Positions 1-7,123 are shown, numbered from the stretch's first letter. The stretch is 9,605 bases of DNA from JAAZHK01 sp964536075 (GCA_964536075.1 CAZHWO010000029.1:1-9605), one strand, 5' to 3'. The notes: generated by a model from the sequence alone, not told the origin. Translations and numbers: made by a program.

Positions 1-673
1 CGCCATATAAATAAACTCTCTCCCACGATACTTTAGTAGTAAAACCTCTTAATAGGTGACTATGTTCAGCAATATAGGCATATTCTCGATCACTAACATT
101 AGTGTCTTTGATAATATGCTCTTCATAGGAATAACCTTTATTCATTAAATAATATAAATAAATGGCTTTTTTATCGCGATTATTATAGATACTTAGATCT
201 TCCTCTGTAATCCGAGCAATTTTTAAATTATAGATATCACTTTCACTTAAAAGGCGATTTTCTAATTGCTTATATTCTTCTTTGGTTATTAATTTATCAG
301 CTTTTTCGGCTTGATCGACAAGATAGTATTCTTTTATATTACGTAAAGAAAGTTTTTCATATGGTAAATCAAGATAATTACTAACCTCATAAGCTAAAGC
401 TTTTTCCTCATTAAAAGTAATTTTCTTTTCTTTTTTATAACTAATGACATATAAAGGTTTATTATCAACTAAAAGATTATAATTACGATCATAGATTCTT
501 CCTCGTGGTGCGGATGAACCTTCGGTATAAAGTAAAACAGAGGAAGATAAAGCTTCTTCATAATATTCATGATGAATAATAATAACACTATATAACTTTA
601 TGATCACGATAAAAAAAATAATAAAAATAATTATCCTTAGATATTCCAATCGCTTATCAATGATCTCATCCAT
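1..673 (-). CDS. Class B penicillin-binding protein, PBP2-like (N-terminal part, runs off the left edge)
   Basis: This gene reads leftward out of the window, and its first 224 codons are visible without a stop. It should encode a membrane-anchored peptidoglycan transpeptidase that cross-links stem peptides on the outer face of the membrane, partnered by a SEDS glycosyltransferase. A short charged N-terminus is followed by one membrane segment (about residues 12-33). Next comes the class B dimerization-domain signature APRGRIYDRN at 55-64, followed by LLVDN at 67-71. Residues 80-190 resemble the variable pedestal region. The segment ending VYLYG at 220-224 fits the conserved 'R.YP.G' element that precedes the transpeptidase domain. 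The catalytic SxxK, SxN and KTG motifs lie outside the window. The ATG at 673 is preceded by AAGGTGA with 5 nt spacing. Whether it is the elongation (PBP2/PbpA) or division (FtsI) type cannot be settled from this part. The family call is firm, the subtype is not. Confidence 0.85.
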   Translation of the reverse strand, partial: MDEIIDKRLEYLRIIIFIIFFIVIIKLYSVIIIHHEYYEEALSSSVLLYTEGSSAPRGRIYDRNYNLLVDNKPLYVISYKKEKKITFNEEKALAYEVSNYLDLPYEKLSLRNIKEYYLVDQAEKADKLITKEEYKQLENRLLSESDIYNLKIARITEEDLSIYNNRDKKAIYLYYLMNKGYSYEEHIIKDTNVSDREYAYIAEHSHLLRGFTTKVSWERVYLYG

Positions 674-710
674 TATAATCACCTTTATTATTATGTGAAT
701 TAATAAAATT

Positions 711-718
711 ATTATAAT
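711..718. promoter_or_regulatory. Symmetric AT-rich -10-like element between divergent genes
   Basis: The stretch ATTATAAT reads TATAAT on the plus strand (713-718) and on the minus strand (711-716). It lies between the divergently oriented PBP2-like and YqfT-like genes. No good -35 hexamer stands at the right distance on either strand, so this is only a candidate for one or both start regions. Confidence 0.25.
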
Positions 719-744
719 TGGCATATAGATTATTAGGAGGAAAA

Positions 745-1002
745 ATGTACGAAAATTTAATAAAACAATATATTGATAATTTAACAACCGGCGATTTAAT
801 TATTTTATGTCAGAAAAGAGATATTATCATTACGGAAGATGAAGCGCAAATATTATTAGACTGTTTTAAAAAAGAATGGCCTATCTTTTATAAAGGAGAT
901 CCTTCTAATGTAATAAAAGATTTAGAGAGTAAAATTAGTCCTAAAGCTTTTTTAAAATTAAAGAAATTATATATTGAATATAAAAATAAGATTAGCTACT
1001 AA
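745..1002 (+). CDS. YqfT-like small protein (DUF2624 family)
   Basis: This encodes an 85-residue soluble, mostly helical protein of unknown biochemical role. An N-terminal helix (MYENLIKQYIDN) is followed by a 'T.gdLi.l....i.iT..eAq.ll' pattern and a C-terminal segment, ISPKAFLKLKKLYIEY. This layout fits the YqfT/DUF2624 family of Bacilli as I remember it. The identification is supported by context: in Bacillus subtilis yqfT sits beside nfo (yqfS), and here the gene directly faces nfo. The frame is open back to a TTG at 718, but the ATG at 745 is chosen because TAGGAGG at 734-740 stands just upstream of it and the family-like N-terminus begins there. The last 11 bp overlap the end of nfo on the other strand, inside a strong hairpin. 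There are no membrane segments and no catalytic motif. Confidence 0.75.
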   Translation: MYENLIKQYIDNLTTGDLIILCQKRDIIITEDEAQILLDCFKKEWPIFYKGDPSNVIKDLESKISPKAFLKLKKLYIEYKNKISY

Positions 1003-1013
1003 TCTTATTTTTA
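981..1013. terminator. Bidirectional intrinsic terminator inside the ends of two convergent genes
   Basis: A perfect 15-bp inverted repeat (981-995 paired with 999-1013) has a 3-nt loop, with an A-run on the left arm and a T-run on the right arm. Read from either side it gives a hairpin ending in a U-tract. It covers the stop codons of both the YqfT-like gene (1000-1002) and nfo (992-994), so it can end transcription of both. Confidence 0.8.
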
Positions 1014-1858
1014 AGTTCTTCATCAAATATTTTATTTTTTATCATAGCAATTTCATATTTATAGGGAGGATATAAACCTTCAACATAAGGTGTTTCCAAA
1101 ATCTTCGGAATATGAGAAATTCGATCATTATAGATTATATTTAATAAGTTATCAAACCCTAAAGTCCCGAAACCAATATTTTCATGACGATCTTTATGGG
1201 AAGAAGGATCATTTTTACTATCATTTATATGAATACACCCTAAATAGGATAAACCAATTACCTTATCAAAATCATCTAGGATTTGATCAAAATTACTGAT
1301 ATCATATCCAGCATCATTTAAATGACAGGTATCTAAACATACCCCAATATTATCTTTATGATCTATGCCAGCAATAATTTGTTTAATTTCCTCAAAAGAT
1401 GACCCTATTTCACTGCCTTTTCCAGCCATGGTCTCTAATAAGACTTTAACATTCGTATTCACTAGAACAATATTTAAGCATTTAATAATATTTTTGATAC
1501 CAATATCCATACCTAATCCTACATGACTACCAGGATGAAGAATTAATTTATTAATTCCTAATTGTTCACATCTTTCTATTTCCCTAGTTAAGAAGCTAAT
1601 CCCAAAATCGGTATTAGCAATATTAGCTAAATTAATTATATAGGGAGCATGAACAACAACATTATTATAATCAATATTACTCTCTTTCATTAATTTCATC
1701 GCTTCTAAGGTAAGATTATCATTGATAGCTACACGATTAGTATTTTGCGGAGCCCCAGTATAAAACATAAAAGTATTAGCATCATAACTTAAGGCTTCCT
1801 TAACACAACCAAGTAACTGTTCTTTATTAAAAGATACATGAGAACCAATTATTAACAT
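992..1858 (-). CDS. nfo: Endonuclease IV (AP endonuclease, deoxyribonuclease IV)
   Basis: This is a 288-residue TIM-barrel enzyme that cuts the DNA backbone 5' of abasic sites and removes 3'-blocking groups during base excision repair in the cytoplasm. The N-terminus MLIIGSHVSF and the block NTFMFYTGAPQNT (28-40) are classic for the family. All expected trinuclear-zinc ligands are visible: H70 (VVHAPY), H108 (LHPGSH), E142 (LETMAG), D176 and H179 (CLDTCH), H210 (CIHINDSK), D223 and H225 (KDRHENIG), and E255 (ILETPY). Length is normal for a bacterial Nfo. The frame is open back to a GTG at 1870 with another ATG at 1864. The ATG at 1858 is preferred because AGAGGTGG (1866-1873) is then well spaced and the protein starts exactly like its homologues. 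It lies downstream of the pilin genes but behind a terminator. No clear promoter of its own was found. Confidence 0.96.
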   Translation of the reverse strand: MLIIGSHVSFNKEQLLGCVKEALSYDANTFMFYTGAPQNTNRVAINDNLTLEAMKLMKESNIDYNNVVVHAPYIINLANIANTDFGISFLTREIERCEQLGINKLILHPGSHVGLGMDIGIKNIIKCLNIVLVNTNVKVLLETMAGKGSEIGSSFEEIKQIIAGIDHKDNIGVCLDTCHLNDAGYDISNFDQILDDFDKVIGLSYLGCIHINDSKNDPSSHKDRHENIGFGTLGFDNLLNIIYNDRISHIPKILETPYVEGLYPPYKYEIAMIKNKIFDEELKNKISS

Positions 1859-1884
1859 ATACATCACCACCTCTATTTTATCAT

Positions 1885-1912
1885 AAAAAAACTTAAGTAA
1901 AGCACTTAAGTT
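1885..1912 (-). terminator. Intrinsic terminator after the pilin-like gene
   Basis: On the minus strand a 9-bp stem, AACTTAAGT / ACTTAAGTT with a 5-nt loop (1890-1898 paired with 1904-1912), runs straight into a T-run at 1885-1889. It begins 12 bp past the stop of the pilin-like gene and separates the pilin group from nfo. The plus-strand side lacks a comparable T-run, so it appears one-directional. Confidence 0.8.
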
Positions 1913-1924
1913 GGTTATTTATTA

Positions 1925-2407
1925 TTAATCACTATATAAATTTGTAATAAATGTTGCTGGGGTAGTACATGTTTGTCCGCCTTTTTTAACATCGCTTGTA
2001 TCTAAATCTTTTTCTACAATAGGAATACCACCTACTTCACCAATACCATTGCCACTACTATCAATTAAACATATCGAATAAATATAATCACCAGCAGACT
2101 CCTCAACTTTAACATAACTACTAGCAGTATATGCTTTATCAAATGGAGATGTTGTATTACTAACCCTTGCTACTCTTATATCAGATATTTTTACATAAAC
2201 GGCACCACTACTTGGTAATATTTTTGGATTTGATAAAGTAGCTATTTTAACACCATCTATCAATTGATCAGCCGCATCCATAAAAGCATTTATTCTACCT
2301 TTATTTACGGATGAACTAATATTTTGACCAGCAATTATATAAGCTACTACCCGAAAAACAATTATAAAAAGACCTATAACTAAGAAAAACTTTAATAATT
2401 TACTCAT
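1925..2407 (-). CDS. Pilin-like membrane protein lacking the prepilin peptidase site
   Basis: This is a 160-residue protein whose body is clearly related to the neighbouring pilin (2468-2968). Shared features are the DAADQLIDGVKIATLSNP stretch (44-61), a LPSSG turn, SPF...Y (87-93), YIYSICLIDSSGNGIG (108-123), and two Cys (C113, C147) where the neighbour also has two. The N-terminus is different. In place of a K-G/FTLIE cleavage site there is MSKLLKF followed by a plain hydrophobic segment (8-26), with no Gly-Phe junction and no Glu at position +5. Prepilin peptidase should therefore not cut it, and it would stay anchored by an ordinary membrane helix. GGAG at 2419-2422 precedes the ATG by 11 nt. 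It is the last gene of the pilin group. It may be an uncleaved accessory or membrane-anchoring subunit, or a paralogue that lost assembly. No frameshifted FTLIE segment is visible upstream, so it is not an obvious recent pseudogene. Confidence 0.75.
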   Translation of the reverse strand: MSKLLKFFLVIGLFIIVFRVVAYIIAGQNISSSVNKGRINAFMDAADQLIDGVKIATLSNPKILPSSGAVYVKISDIRVARVSNTTSPFDKAYTASSYVKVEESAGDYIYSICLIDSSGNGIGEVGGIPIVEKDLDTSDVKKGGQTCTTPATFITNLYSD

Positions 2408-2429
2408 ATTATCATTTTCTCCATAATTT

Positions 2430-2457
2430 ATTATATAGTAAAGGATAAGGGTATTAA
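2430..2457 (-). promoter_or_regulatory. Weak candidate promoter for the pilin-like gene
   Basis: On the minus strand TATAAT (2430-2435) is preceded by TTAATA (2452-2457) with a 16-bp spacer. The -10 ends 23 bp before the ATG, leaving a leader of about 16 nt that starts near the GGAG ribosome site. The -35 is poor, and readthrough from the upstream pilin gene is equally possible because no terminator is seen between them. Confidence 0.35.
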
Positions 2458-2467
2458 CTTATGCTTA

Positions 2468-2968
2468 TCAATTTCCGTATAACTCGCCAACAGCATCAAT
2501 AGTTTGAGTTATAGTTCCATCAGGGGTACCACAAGTACCTCCAGTCAAATCCACAGTACCAGTAGTAACTTCACGAATATCAGTTTCCGGTATACCTCTG
2601 GTACCATCCGTTAAACAAATAGAATAAACATATTCATCTTCATCGTCATCATAATCTATTCTAATATAACTACTAACATTATAAGTACCACCAAAAGGAG
2701 ATTTTTCCTTGCTCCCTTTTTCTAATTTAATAGCAGCTAATTTAACAATCGTTACATTAGTGCCACTTGGCAATATAGTTGGATTTGATAAGGCTCCTAT
2801 CCTAACTGCATCAACTAATTGATCAGCTGTATCAACATAAGCATTCTTTCTAGCATTTAAGATAGCGGCACTGATACTAGGAATAGCTATTATTAAGATA
2901 ACACCTAAGATAACAATAACCGCTAATAGTTCAATTAAAGTGAATCCTTTTCTATTTAATTTTTTCAT
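2468..2968 (-). CDS. Type IV prepilin-like protein (prepilin N-terminal methylation domain)
   Basis: This is a 166-residue prepilin. The short basic leader MKKLNRKG is followed by FTLIELLAVIVILGVILIIAIP, which carries the G8/F9 prepilin peptidase junction and Glu at mature position 5. That is the standard type IV pilin / type II pseudopilin signal and N-terminal helix. The globular part contains LPSGTNV (67-73), KSPFGGTY (89-96), an acidic DYDDDEDEYVYSICLTDG stretch (105-122) and GGTCGTP (143-149). C118 and C146 could form a disulphide closing a C-terminal loop, as in the D-region of type IV pilins. An upstream ATG at 2983 exists, but the ATG at 2968 is chosen because GGAGG (2977-2981) stands 8 nt before it and the resulting leader has normal length. 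A good promoter (3002-3030) lies directly upstream. Its first 50 residues are almost the same as those of the LamG pilin at 8177-9328, which shows gene duplication. Whether it is a major or minor subunit cannot be told. Confidence 0.9.
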   Translation of the reverse strand: MKKLNRKGFTLIELLAVIVILGVILIIAIPSISAAILNARKNAYVDTADQLVDAVRIGALSNPTILPSGTNVTIVKLAAIKLEKGSKEKSPFGGTYNVSSYIRIDYDDDEDEYVYSICLTDGTRGIPETDIREVTTGTVDLTGGTCGTPDGTITQTIDAVGELYGN

Positions 2969-3001
2969 TTTTAATTCCTCCATTTTCTACTTTCTAGGTA
3001 A

Positions 3002-3030
3002 ATTTTACCATAACCATTTTAACTAGTCAA
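3002..3030 (-). promoter_or_regulatory. Promoter for the pilin gene 2468-2968
   Basis: On the minus strand TTGACT (3025-3030) and TAAAAT (3002-3007) are separated by 17 bp. A TG dinucleotide one base before the -10 gives an extended -10 (TGG-TAAAAT). Each hexamer matches the housekeeping consensus at five of six positions. This is the best promoter in the window. The leader would be about 27 nt. Confidence 0.75.
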
Positions 3031-3053
3031 TATCTAGTCCATATTTAATTGAT

Positions 3054-3494
3054 TTATTCTGGAAGACAAGAGTTACCTGATGGGGTAATTGCCTCTAAAT
3101 GTACAATATTAGATCTTTGAAGACTAGAAAGTTCAACATTATTAATGCCTAAAACTCCATCAGTAAAATATATAGTATAAGTGTAACTTGTTCCATCTTT
3201 AGTAATAACTACATATGAATCACTACTATAGTTATTTTTATTAGGACTTTTATCCATATCAACATTATCTAAGGAGCTTAATTTTACATAACAACTACCT
3301 GTTGTTGGGTAAGCATTTTCTTTACTTAACTTATATTGGACAGCAGACACAAATTTTTTAGCATCAGAAACATAAATATCTTTCTTATTTTTATCCATTA
3401 TAGATATAACATTAGGTACAGCAATTAACATAATGATACTTAAAATTACTAATACTCCTAATAATTCAACTAAGGTAAATCCTTTTCTATTCAT
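3054..3494 (-). CDS. Type IV prepilin-like protein (prepilin N-terminal methylation domain)
   Basis: This is a 146-residue prepilin. MNRKG is the leader, cleaved before F6, and FTLVELLGVLVILSIIMLIAVP is the conserved hydrophobic helix with Glu at mature position 5. The C-terminal globular domain has AYPTTGSCYVKLSSL (61-75), a degenerate KSP....Y motif (82-89), SYVVITKDGTSYTYTIYFTDGVLGI (93-117) and ends GNSCLPE. C68 and C143 are the only Cys and could pair. It is more diverged than the other pilins: the SPF motif has become SPN and the first Cys sits earlier in the fold. AGGAG (3502-3506) stands 7 nt before the ATG. It lies 51 bp downstream of the ABC exporter gene 3546-5336, has its own promoter, and is the first of three consecutive pilin-type genes. 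It should be inserted in the membrane, cleaved by a prepilin peptidase encoded elsewhere, and assembled into a pilus or pseudopilus. Confidence 0.88.
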   Translation of the reverse strand: MNRKGFTLVELLGVLVILSIIMLIAVPNVISIMDKNKKDIYVSDAKKFVSAVQYKLSKENAYPTTGSCYVKLSSLDNVDMDKSPNKNNYSSDSYVVITKDGTSYTYTIYFTDGVLGINNVELSSLQRSNIVHLEAITPSGNSCLPE

Positions 3495-3516
3495 CTTAAG
3501 ACTCCTATCTTAGATA

Positions 3517-3545
3517 ATTATACAATATACTAATAAAATTTACAA
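3517..3545 (-). promoter_or_regulatory. Promoter for the pilin gene 3054-3494
   Basis: On the minus strand TTGTAA (3540-3545) and a perfect TATAAT (3517-3522) are separated by 17 bp. The -10 ends 23 bp before the ATG, giving a leader of about 16 nt just long enough for the AGGAG site. The -35 abuts the stop codon of the ABC exporter gene, and no terminator separates them. Confidence 0.65.
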
Positions 3546-5336
3546 CTAGTTTATTACATCAAATTGACTATTATACAAATTATAGTAAAATTCTTGTTTA
3601 GCTAGTAATTCTTGATGATTACCAATTTCAACTATTTTGCCTTGATCCATAACAATAATCATATCAGCATTCTTAATCGTCGATAGTCGATGGGCAATGA
3701 CAAAGCAGGTTTTATTCTTCATTAATTTTTCCATAGCTGCTTCAATTAATAACTCACTTCTGGTATCAATGGAAGAAGTGGCTTCATCTAAAATTAAGAT
3801 TTTAGGATCTAAAAGAAAAGTTCGAGCAATGGTTAATAGTTGTTTTTCACCAGCTGATATATTAGAAGTCTCCTCATTTAAAACCATATCATAGGCTCCT
3901 GGTAAAGTATGAATAAAGTGATTAGCGTGAGACATTTTAGCTACTTCAATTATTTCATCATCAGGAGCATTAAGTTTACCATAAGCTAAATTTTCTTTAA
4001 TAGTTCCATGGAATACCCAGGTGTCTTGGAGAACCATACCAATTAAACTTCTTAAATATGCTTTTTTCATATCTTTTATATTGACACCATCGATTAAGAT
4101 TTTACCACTATTTAATTCATAGAAACGCATTAAGAGATTAACCAGTGTTGTTTTACCAGCTCCGGTTGGTCCCACAATCGCCACCTTCATACCTGGTTTA
4201 ATAAAAGCATTAAAATGATCGATAATAATTTGATTGTCATTATAACCAAAGGTAACATCTTGAAATTCCACCGTACCTTTTACTTCTTTTATTTTTGCAT
4301 TATGGATATCTTTCGTTTCTTCTTGTTCAGCTAATAGATTAAAGACTCTTTCGCTAGCTGCAACCGTGGACTGCATAACATTAGCCACTGTTGCCAGCAT
4401 CATAATAGGTTGGTTAAATTTACGAACATATTGAATAAAAGCTGTAATATCCCCTACTTTGATATATCCTTTAACAGCAAAATATCCACCTAATAAAGAA
4501 ACTAAAACATAACCAAAGTTTCCTACTACTTTAATAATCGGCATCATTAAACCAGAGAAAAACTGGCTTTTAAGGGCATATTTATATAATTTATTATTGA
4601 TAATAGCAAACTTTTCAATACTTTTTGCTTCCCCATTATAGACTTTAACAATATTATGAGCAGCATAAATTTCTGTAATATGACCCGTTAACTCACCAAT
4701 GGTATTTTGTTGTTCATCAAAATATTTTTGACTTTTAGACACAATCGTAACAATTAAAATAAGTGATACTGGCAAGGTAATCAAGGTAACTAACGTCATC
4801 CAACCACTAATACTTATCATCATAATTAGGATACCGATAATGGTAATAAAAGAAGAAAATATTTCGGTAACAATGGCATCAATATTACTCGTAATGGTAT
4901 CAATATCATTGGTAACTCTACTTAGGATATCCCCAGCTTTATTATTATCAAAATATTTTAATGGTAATCTATTTAATTTTTGCGAAATTTCGGCCCTTAA
5001 GCGATAGGTAACTTTAGCCGTAATTTTACTCATTAAAAAACCTCTAATAAATCTAAATAAAGCGGATAAAAGATAAATTATTAATAAAACAATAATCGTT
5101 TTACCAATGGCCATAGTATCAATTTGTTGATGATTTTTGACACTATTATATAAACTGGTCGTAATATCTCCTAATATCTTGGGCGAAATAACTGTAAAGA
5201 AAGTAGCTATAACAGCTGATAAAATAATGATCACAATTCTTAAACGGTAGGGCTTTAGATATTTTAATAAATGTTTAAGATTCTTTTTGAAATTTTTCGG
5301 TTTATCGGTAACCGCTACTTTTCCACCCGGTCTCAT
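3546..5336 (-). CDS. ABC exporter half-transporter with canonical NBD (heterodimer subunit)
   Basis: This is a 596-residue type IV-fold ABC exporter subunit with an N-terminal six-helix membrane domain (about 30-330) and a C-terminal ATPase domain (about 355-590). ATPase motifs are A-loop Tyr365, Walker A GPTGAGKT (389-396), Q-loop Q437, signature ISAGE (493-497), Walker B ILILDE (513-518) with catalytic Glu518, D-loop SSID and switch His549. The NBD is catalytically complete, but its signature departs from LSGGQ. In heterodimeric exporters such as TM287/288, BmrCD and LmrCD, the degenerate ATP site pairs the poor Walker B of one subunit with the deviant signature of the other, and that is the arrangement here. 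The gene starts inside the end of its partner by an ATGA overlap, with GGAGG about 8 nt upstream, so translation is probably coupled. The substrate cannot be read from sequence. Drugs, lipids or peptides are all possible. Confidence 0.93.
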   Translation of the reverse strand: MRPGGKVAVTDKPKNFKKNLKHLLKYLKPYRLRIVIIILSAVIATFFTVISPKILGDITTSLYNSVKNHQQIDTMAIGKTIIVLLIIYLLSALFRFIRGFLMSKITAKVTYRLRAEISQKLNRLPLKYFDNNKAGDILSRVTNDIDTITSNIDAIVTEIFSSFITIIGILIMMISISGWMTLVTLITLPVSLILIVTIVSKSQKYFDEQQNTIGELTGHITEIYAAHNIVKVYNGEAKSIEKFAIINNKLYKYALKSQFFSGLMMPIIKVVGNFGYVLVSLLGGYFAVKGYIKVGDITAFIQYVRKFNQPIMMLATVANVMQSTVAASERVFNLLAEQEETKDIHNAKIKEVKGTVEFQDVTFGYNDNQIIIDHFNAFIKPGMKVAIVGPTGAGKTTLVNLLMRFYELNSGKILIDGVNIKDMKKAYLRSLIGMVLQDTWVFHGTIKENLAYGKLNAPDDEIIEVAKMSHANHFIHTLPGAYDMVLNEETSNISAGEKQLLTIARTFLLDPKILILDEATSSIDTRSELLIEAAMEKLMKNKTCFVIAHRLSTIKNADMIIVMDQGKIVEIGNHQELLAKQEFYYNLYNSQFDVIN

Positions 5337-7063
5337 AGTAGTTCCTCCTCTGATAATTGCGATAAGGCAATTTCTTTATACACCGGACAATTAAGTAACA
5401 AATCATGATGTTGACCATAACCAACTACTTCTCCTTCATCAAGAACTAATATTTTATCAGCTTGTTTAATTGTCCCAATTCTTTGAGCGACAATAATTAT
5501 TATTTTATCTTTGGTAATGGACTTTAAATTTTTTCGTACTTCTTTGTCTGTTTTAAAGTCTAAAGCCGAAAAACTATCATCAAAAATGTATATTTTAGGA
5601 TCAGAAGCAATAGCACGCGCTATTTGGATTCTTTGTTGCTCTCCACCTGATAAATTACTTCCCCGTTCAATAATTGGATCGGTAAACTTTTTTTCTTTAT
5701 TCTTGATAAATTCATAGCTATTTGATATTTTTGCCGCTTTAAGCATTTGCTCATCAGTTATTTGGTCACTAGCATATTTAATATTTTCACTAATAGTTCC
5801 GGAAAAAAGCATACTTTTTTGGGGTATATAACCTAAACAATCTCTTAATTCTTTAATTTTTAAATCTTTGATATTAATCCCGTTAATTGTAATTAACCCT
5901 TCACTAATATCATAAAATCGAGGTATGAGGTTAATAATACTACTTTTACCTGAGCCCGTAGAACCAATAATAGCTAAGGTTTCCCCGCTTTTAATAGCAA
6001 AAGAAATATCTTTTAAAACAGGTAAAGTAGAGTTAGGATAACTAAAAGTAACATTTTTAAAGACTAATTCCCATTTTTTTAAATGAGGTAGCTTTTTAGG
6101 TTTATTTTTATCTTTAATAACCGGTTCTAACTCCAAAATATCTTTAATTCTTTTAGCTGATGTCATAGCTCTTGGAGCCATAACAAAAAGCATAGACACC
6201 ATTATGAAACTAGTCATTATTAAACTAGCATATTGAGCAAAAGCAATTAATTCACCTACTTGAAGTGAACCTAGATTAATTTGAATAGCTCCTGTCCATA
6301 GAATACCGACAGTAATAAAATCAAAGATAATATTAACAGTTGGATCAATTAAAGCTCCTAAACGGTTAATAAACAGGTTCGTATCGGTTAATTCTTCGTT
6401 AGTATTTTTAAATTTTTCTTCTTGATACTTTTCATTATTAAAAGCCCTTATAACTCTTGTTCCGGTAAGGATTTCTCTAGTGACTAAGTTTAATTTATCA
6501 ATTAATCCTTGTAACTTTGTAAATTTATGATTCATTAAATTAAAAATAATAACAACAAAAGCAATAATTAAAATAATACCAATTAAAATCACTCTCGACA
6601 TAGATATACTTTGACGAAGAGCCATGAAAACGCCACCAATACCCATGATCGGAGCCATAAGCGCTATTCTGATGAACATAATAATGGCTTGGGAAACATG
6701 ATTGACATCATTAGTAGTTCTAGTAATTAATGAATTAGTACCAAAATTAGCAAATTCATTTAAAGAAAAAGTTTCAACTTTCGTAAAAATTTTATTTCTT
6801 AGATTACTGGCAAAACCTACGCCAATTTTAGCGGAAAGATAACTAATGACTACTTGCACTAATCCACCAACAAGAGCAATAATAAGCATTATAAGACCAA
6901 TTTTAAAAATATAAGTTAAATCATTATTAACAATTCCTTTATCAATAATAAAAGACATAAGTGAGGGCAAAGCTAACTCAGCTAGCACTTCTAAAACAAT
7001 AAAAATAATAACGATAAAAATTAATAATTTATAAGGTTTCAAGCAATTTAATATTTTTTTCAT
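5333..7063 (-). CDS. ABC exporter half-transporter with degenerate NBD (heterodimer subunit)
   Basis: This is a 576-residue ABC exporter subunit and the first gene of a two-gene operon. The membrane domain covers about 10-300 and the ATPase domain about 330-570. ATPase motifs are Walker A GSTGSGKS (367-374), Q-loop Q415, a good signature LSGGE (471-475), and Walker B IYIFDD (491-496). The residue after the Walker B Asp is Asp496 instead of the catalytic Glu, and the switch His is replaced by Gln527 (VAQRIGTI). The same pair of changes is known from the degenerate subunit of TM287/288-type exporters, so this subunit binds ATP at a site that should hydrolyse poorly while its partner provides the working site. 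The start is the ATG at 7063 with AAAGG 7 nt upstream. A promoter with an extended -10 lies at 7096-7123. It is not related to the neighbouring pilin genes by any sign other than position. Confidence 0.93.
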   Translation of the reverse strand: MKKILNCLKPYKLLIFIVIIFIVLEVLAELALPSLMSFIIDKGIVNNDLTYIFKIGLIMLIIALVGGLVQVVISYLSAKIGVGFASNLRNKIFTKVETFSLNEFANFGTNSLITRTTNDVNHVSQAIIMFIRIALMAPIMGIGGVFMALRQSISMSRVILIGIILIIAFVVIIFNLMNHKFTKLQGLIDKLNLVTREILTGTRVIRAFNNEKYQEEKFKNTNEELTDTNLFINRLGALIDPTVNIIFDFITVGILWTGAIQINLGSLQVGELIAFAQYASLIMTSFIMVSMLFVMAPRAMTSAKRIKDILELEPVIKDKNKPKKLPHLKKWELVFKNVTFSYPNSTLPVLKDISFAIKSGETLAIIGSTGSGKSSIINLIPRFYDISEGLITINGINIKDLKIKELRDCLGYIPQKSMLFSGTISENIKYASDQITDEQMLKAAKISNSYEFIKNKEKKFTDPIIERGSNLSGGEQQRIQIARAIASDPKIYIFDDSFSALDFKTDKEVRKNLKSITKDKIIIIVAQRIGTIKQADKILVLDEGEVVGYGQHHDLLLNCPVYKEIALSQLSEEELL

Positions 7064-7095
7064 ATAAGACCTTTCTTTAATTGGTTGCTAAGTAT

Positions 7096-7123
7096 ATTAT
7101 ATCATTATTTAGATAATTTCCAA
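7096..7123 (-). promoter_or_regulatory. Promoter of the ABC exporter operon
   Basis: On the minus strand TTGGAA (7118-7123) and a perfect TATAAT (7096-7101) are separated by 16 bp, with TG one base before the -10 (extended -10). The leader to the ATG at 7063 would be about 26 nt. The -35 abuts a TATAAT on the opposite strand that may serve the divergent gene. Confidence 0.65.

Noticed and set aside
718..744. TTG start at 718 for the YqfT-like gene, adding nine residues
   Set aside because: The added segment encodes the ribosome site itself (AGGAGG at 735-740), and an ATG follows directly after it.
1090..1299. Plus-strand open frame of 69 codons
   Set aside because: It lies wholly antisense to the highly conserved middle of nfo and has no ribosome site or recognisable protein.
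1925..2407. Frameshift explaining the missing FTLIE motif in the pilin-like gene
   Set aside because: No FTLIE-like peptide is present in any frame in the 60 bp upstream, so a simple frameshift does not explain it.
3697..3894. Plus-strand open frame of 65 codons
   Set aside because: It is antisense to the conserved ATPase motifs of the exporter gene, a shadow of biased codons.
5511..5717. Plus-strand open frame of 68 codons
   Set aside because: It is antisense to Walker B and signature regions of the second exporter gene, with no independent support.
3546..7063. ABC exporter as the secretion machine for the pilins
   Set aside because: Type IV pilins are exported by Sec/YidC and assembled by a dedicated ATPase. 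The exporter lacks a peptidase domain and has its own promoter. Only position links them.
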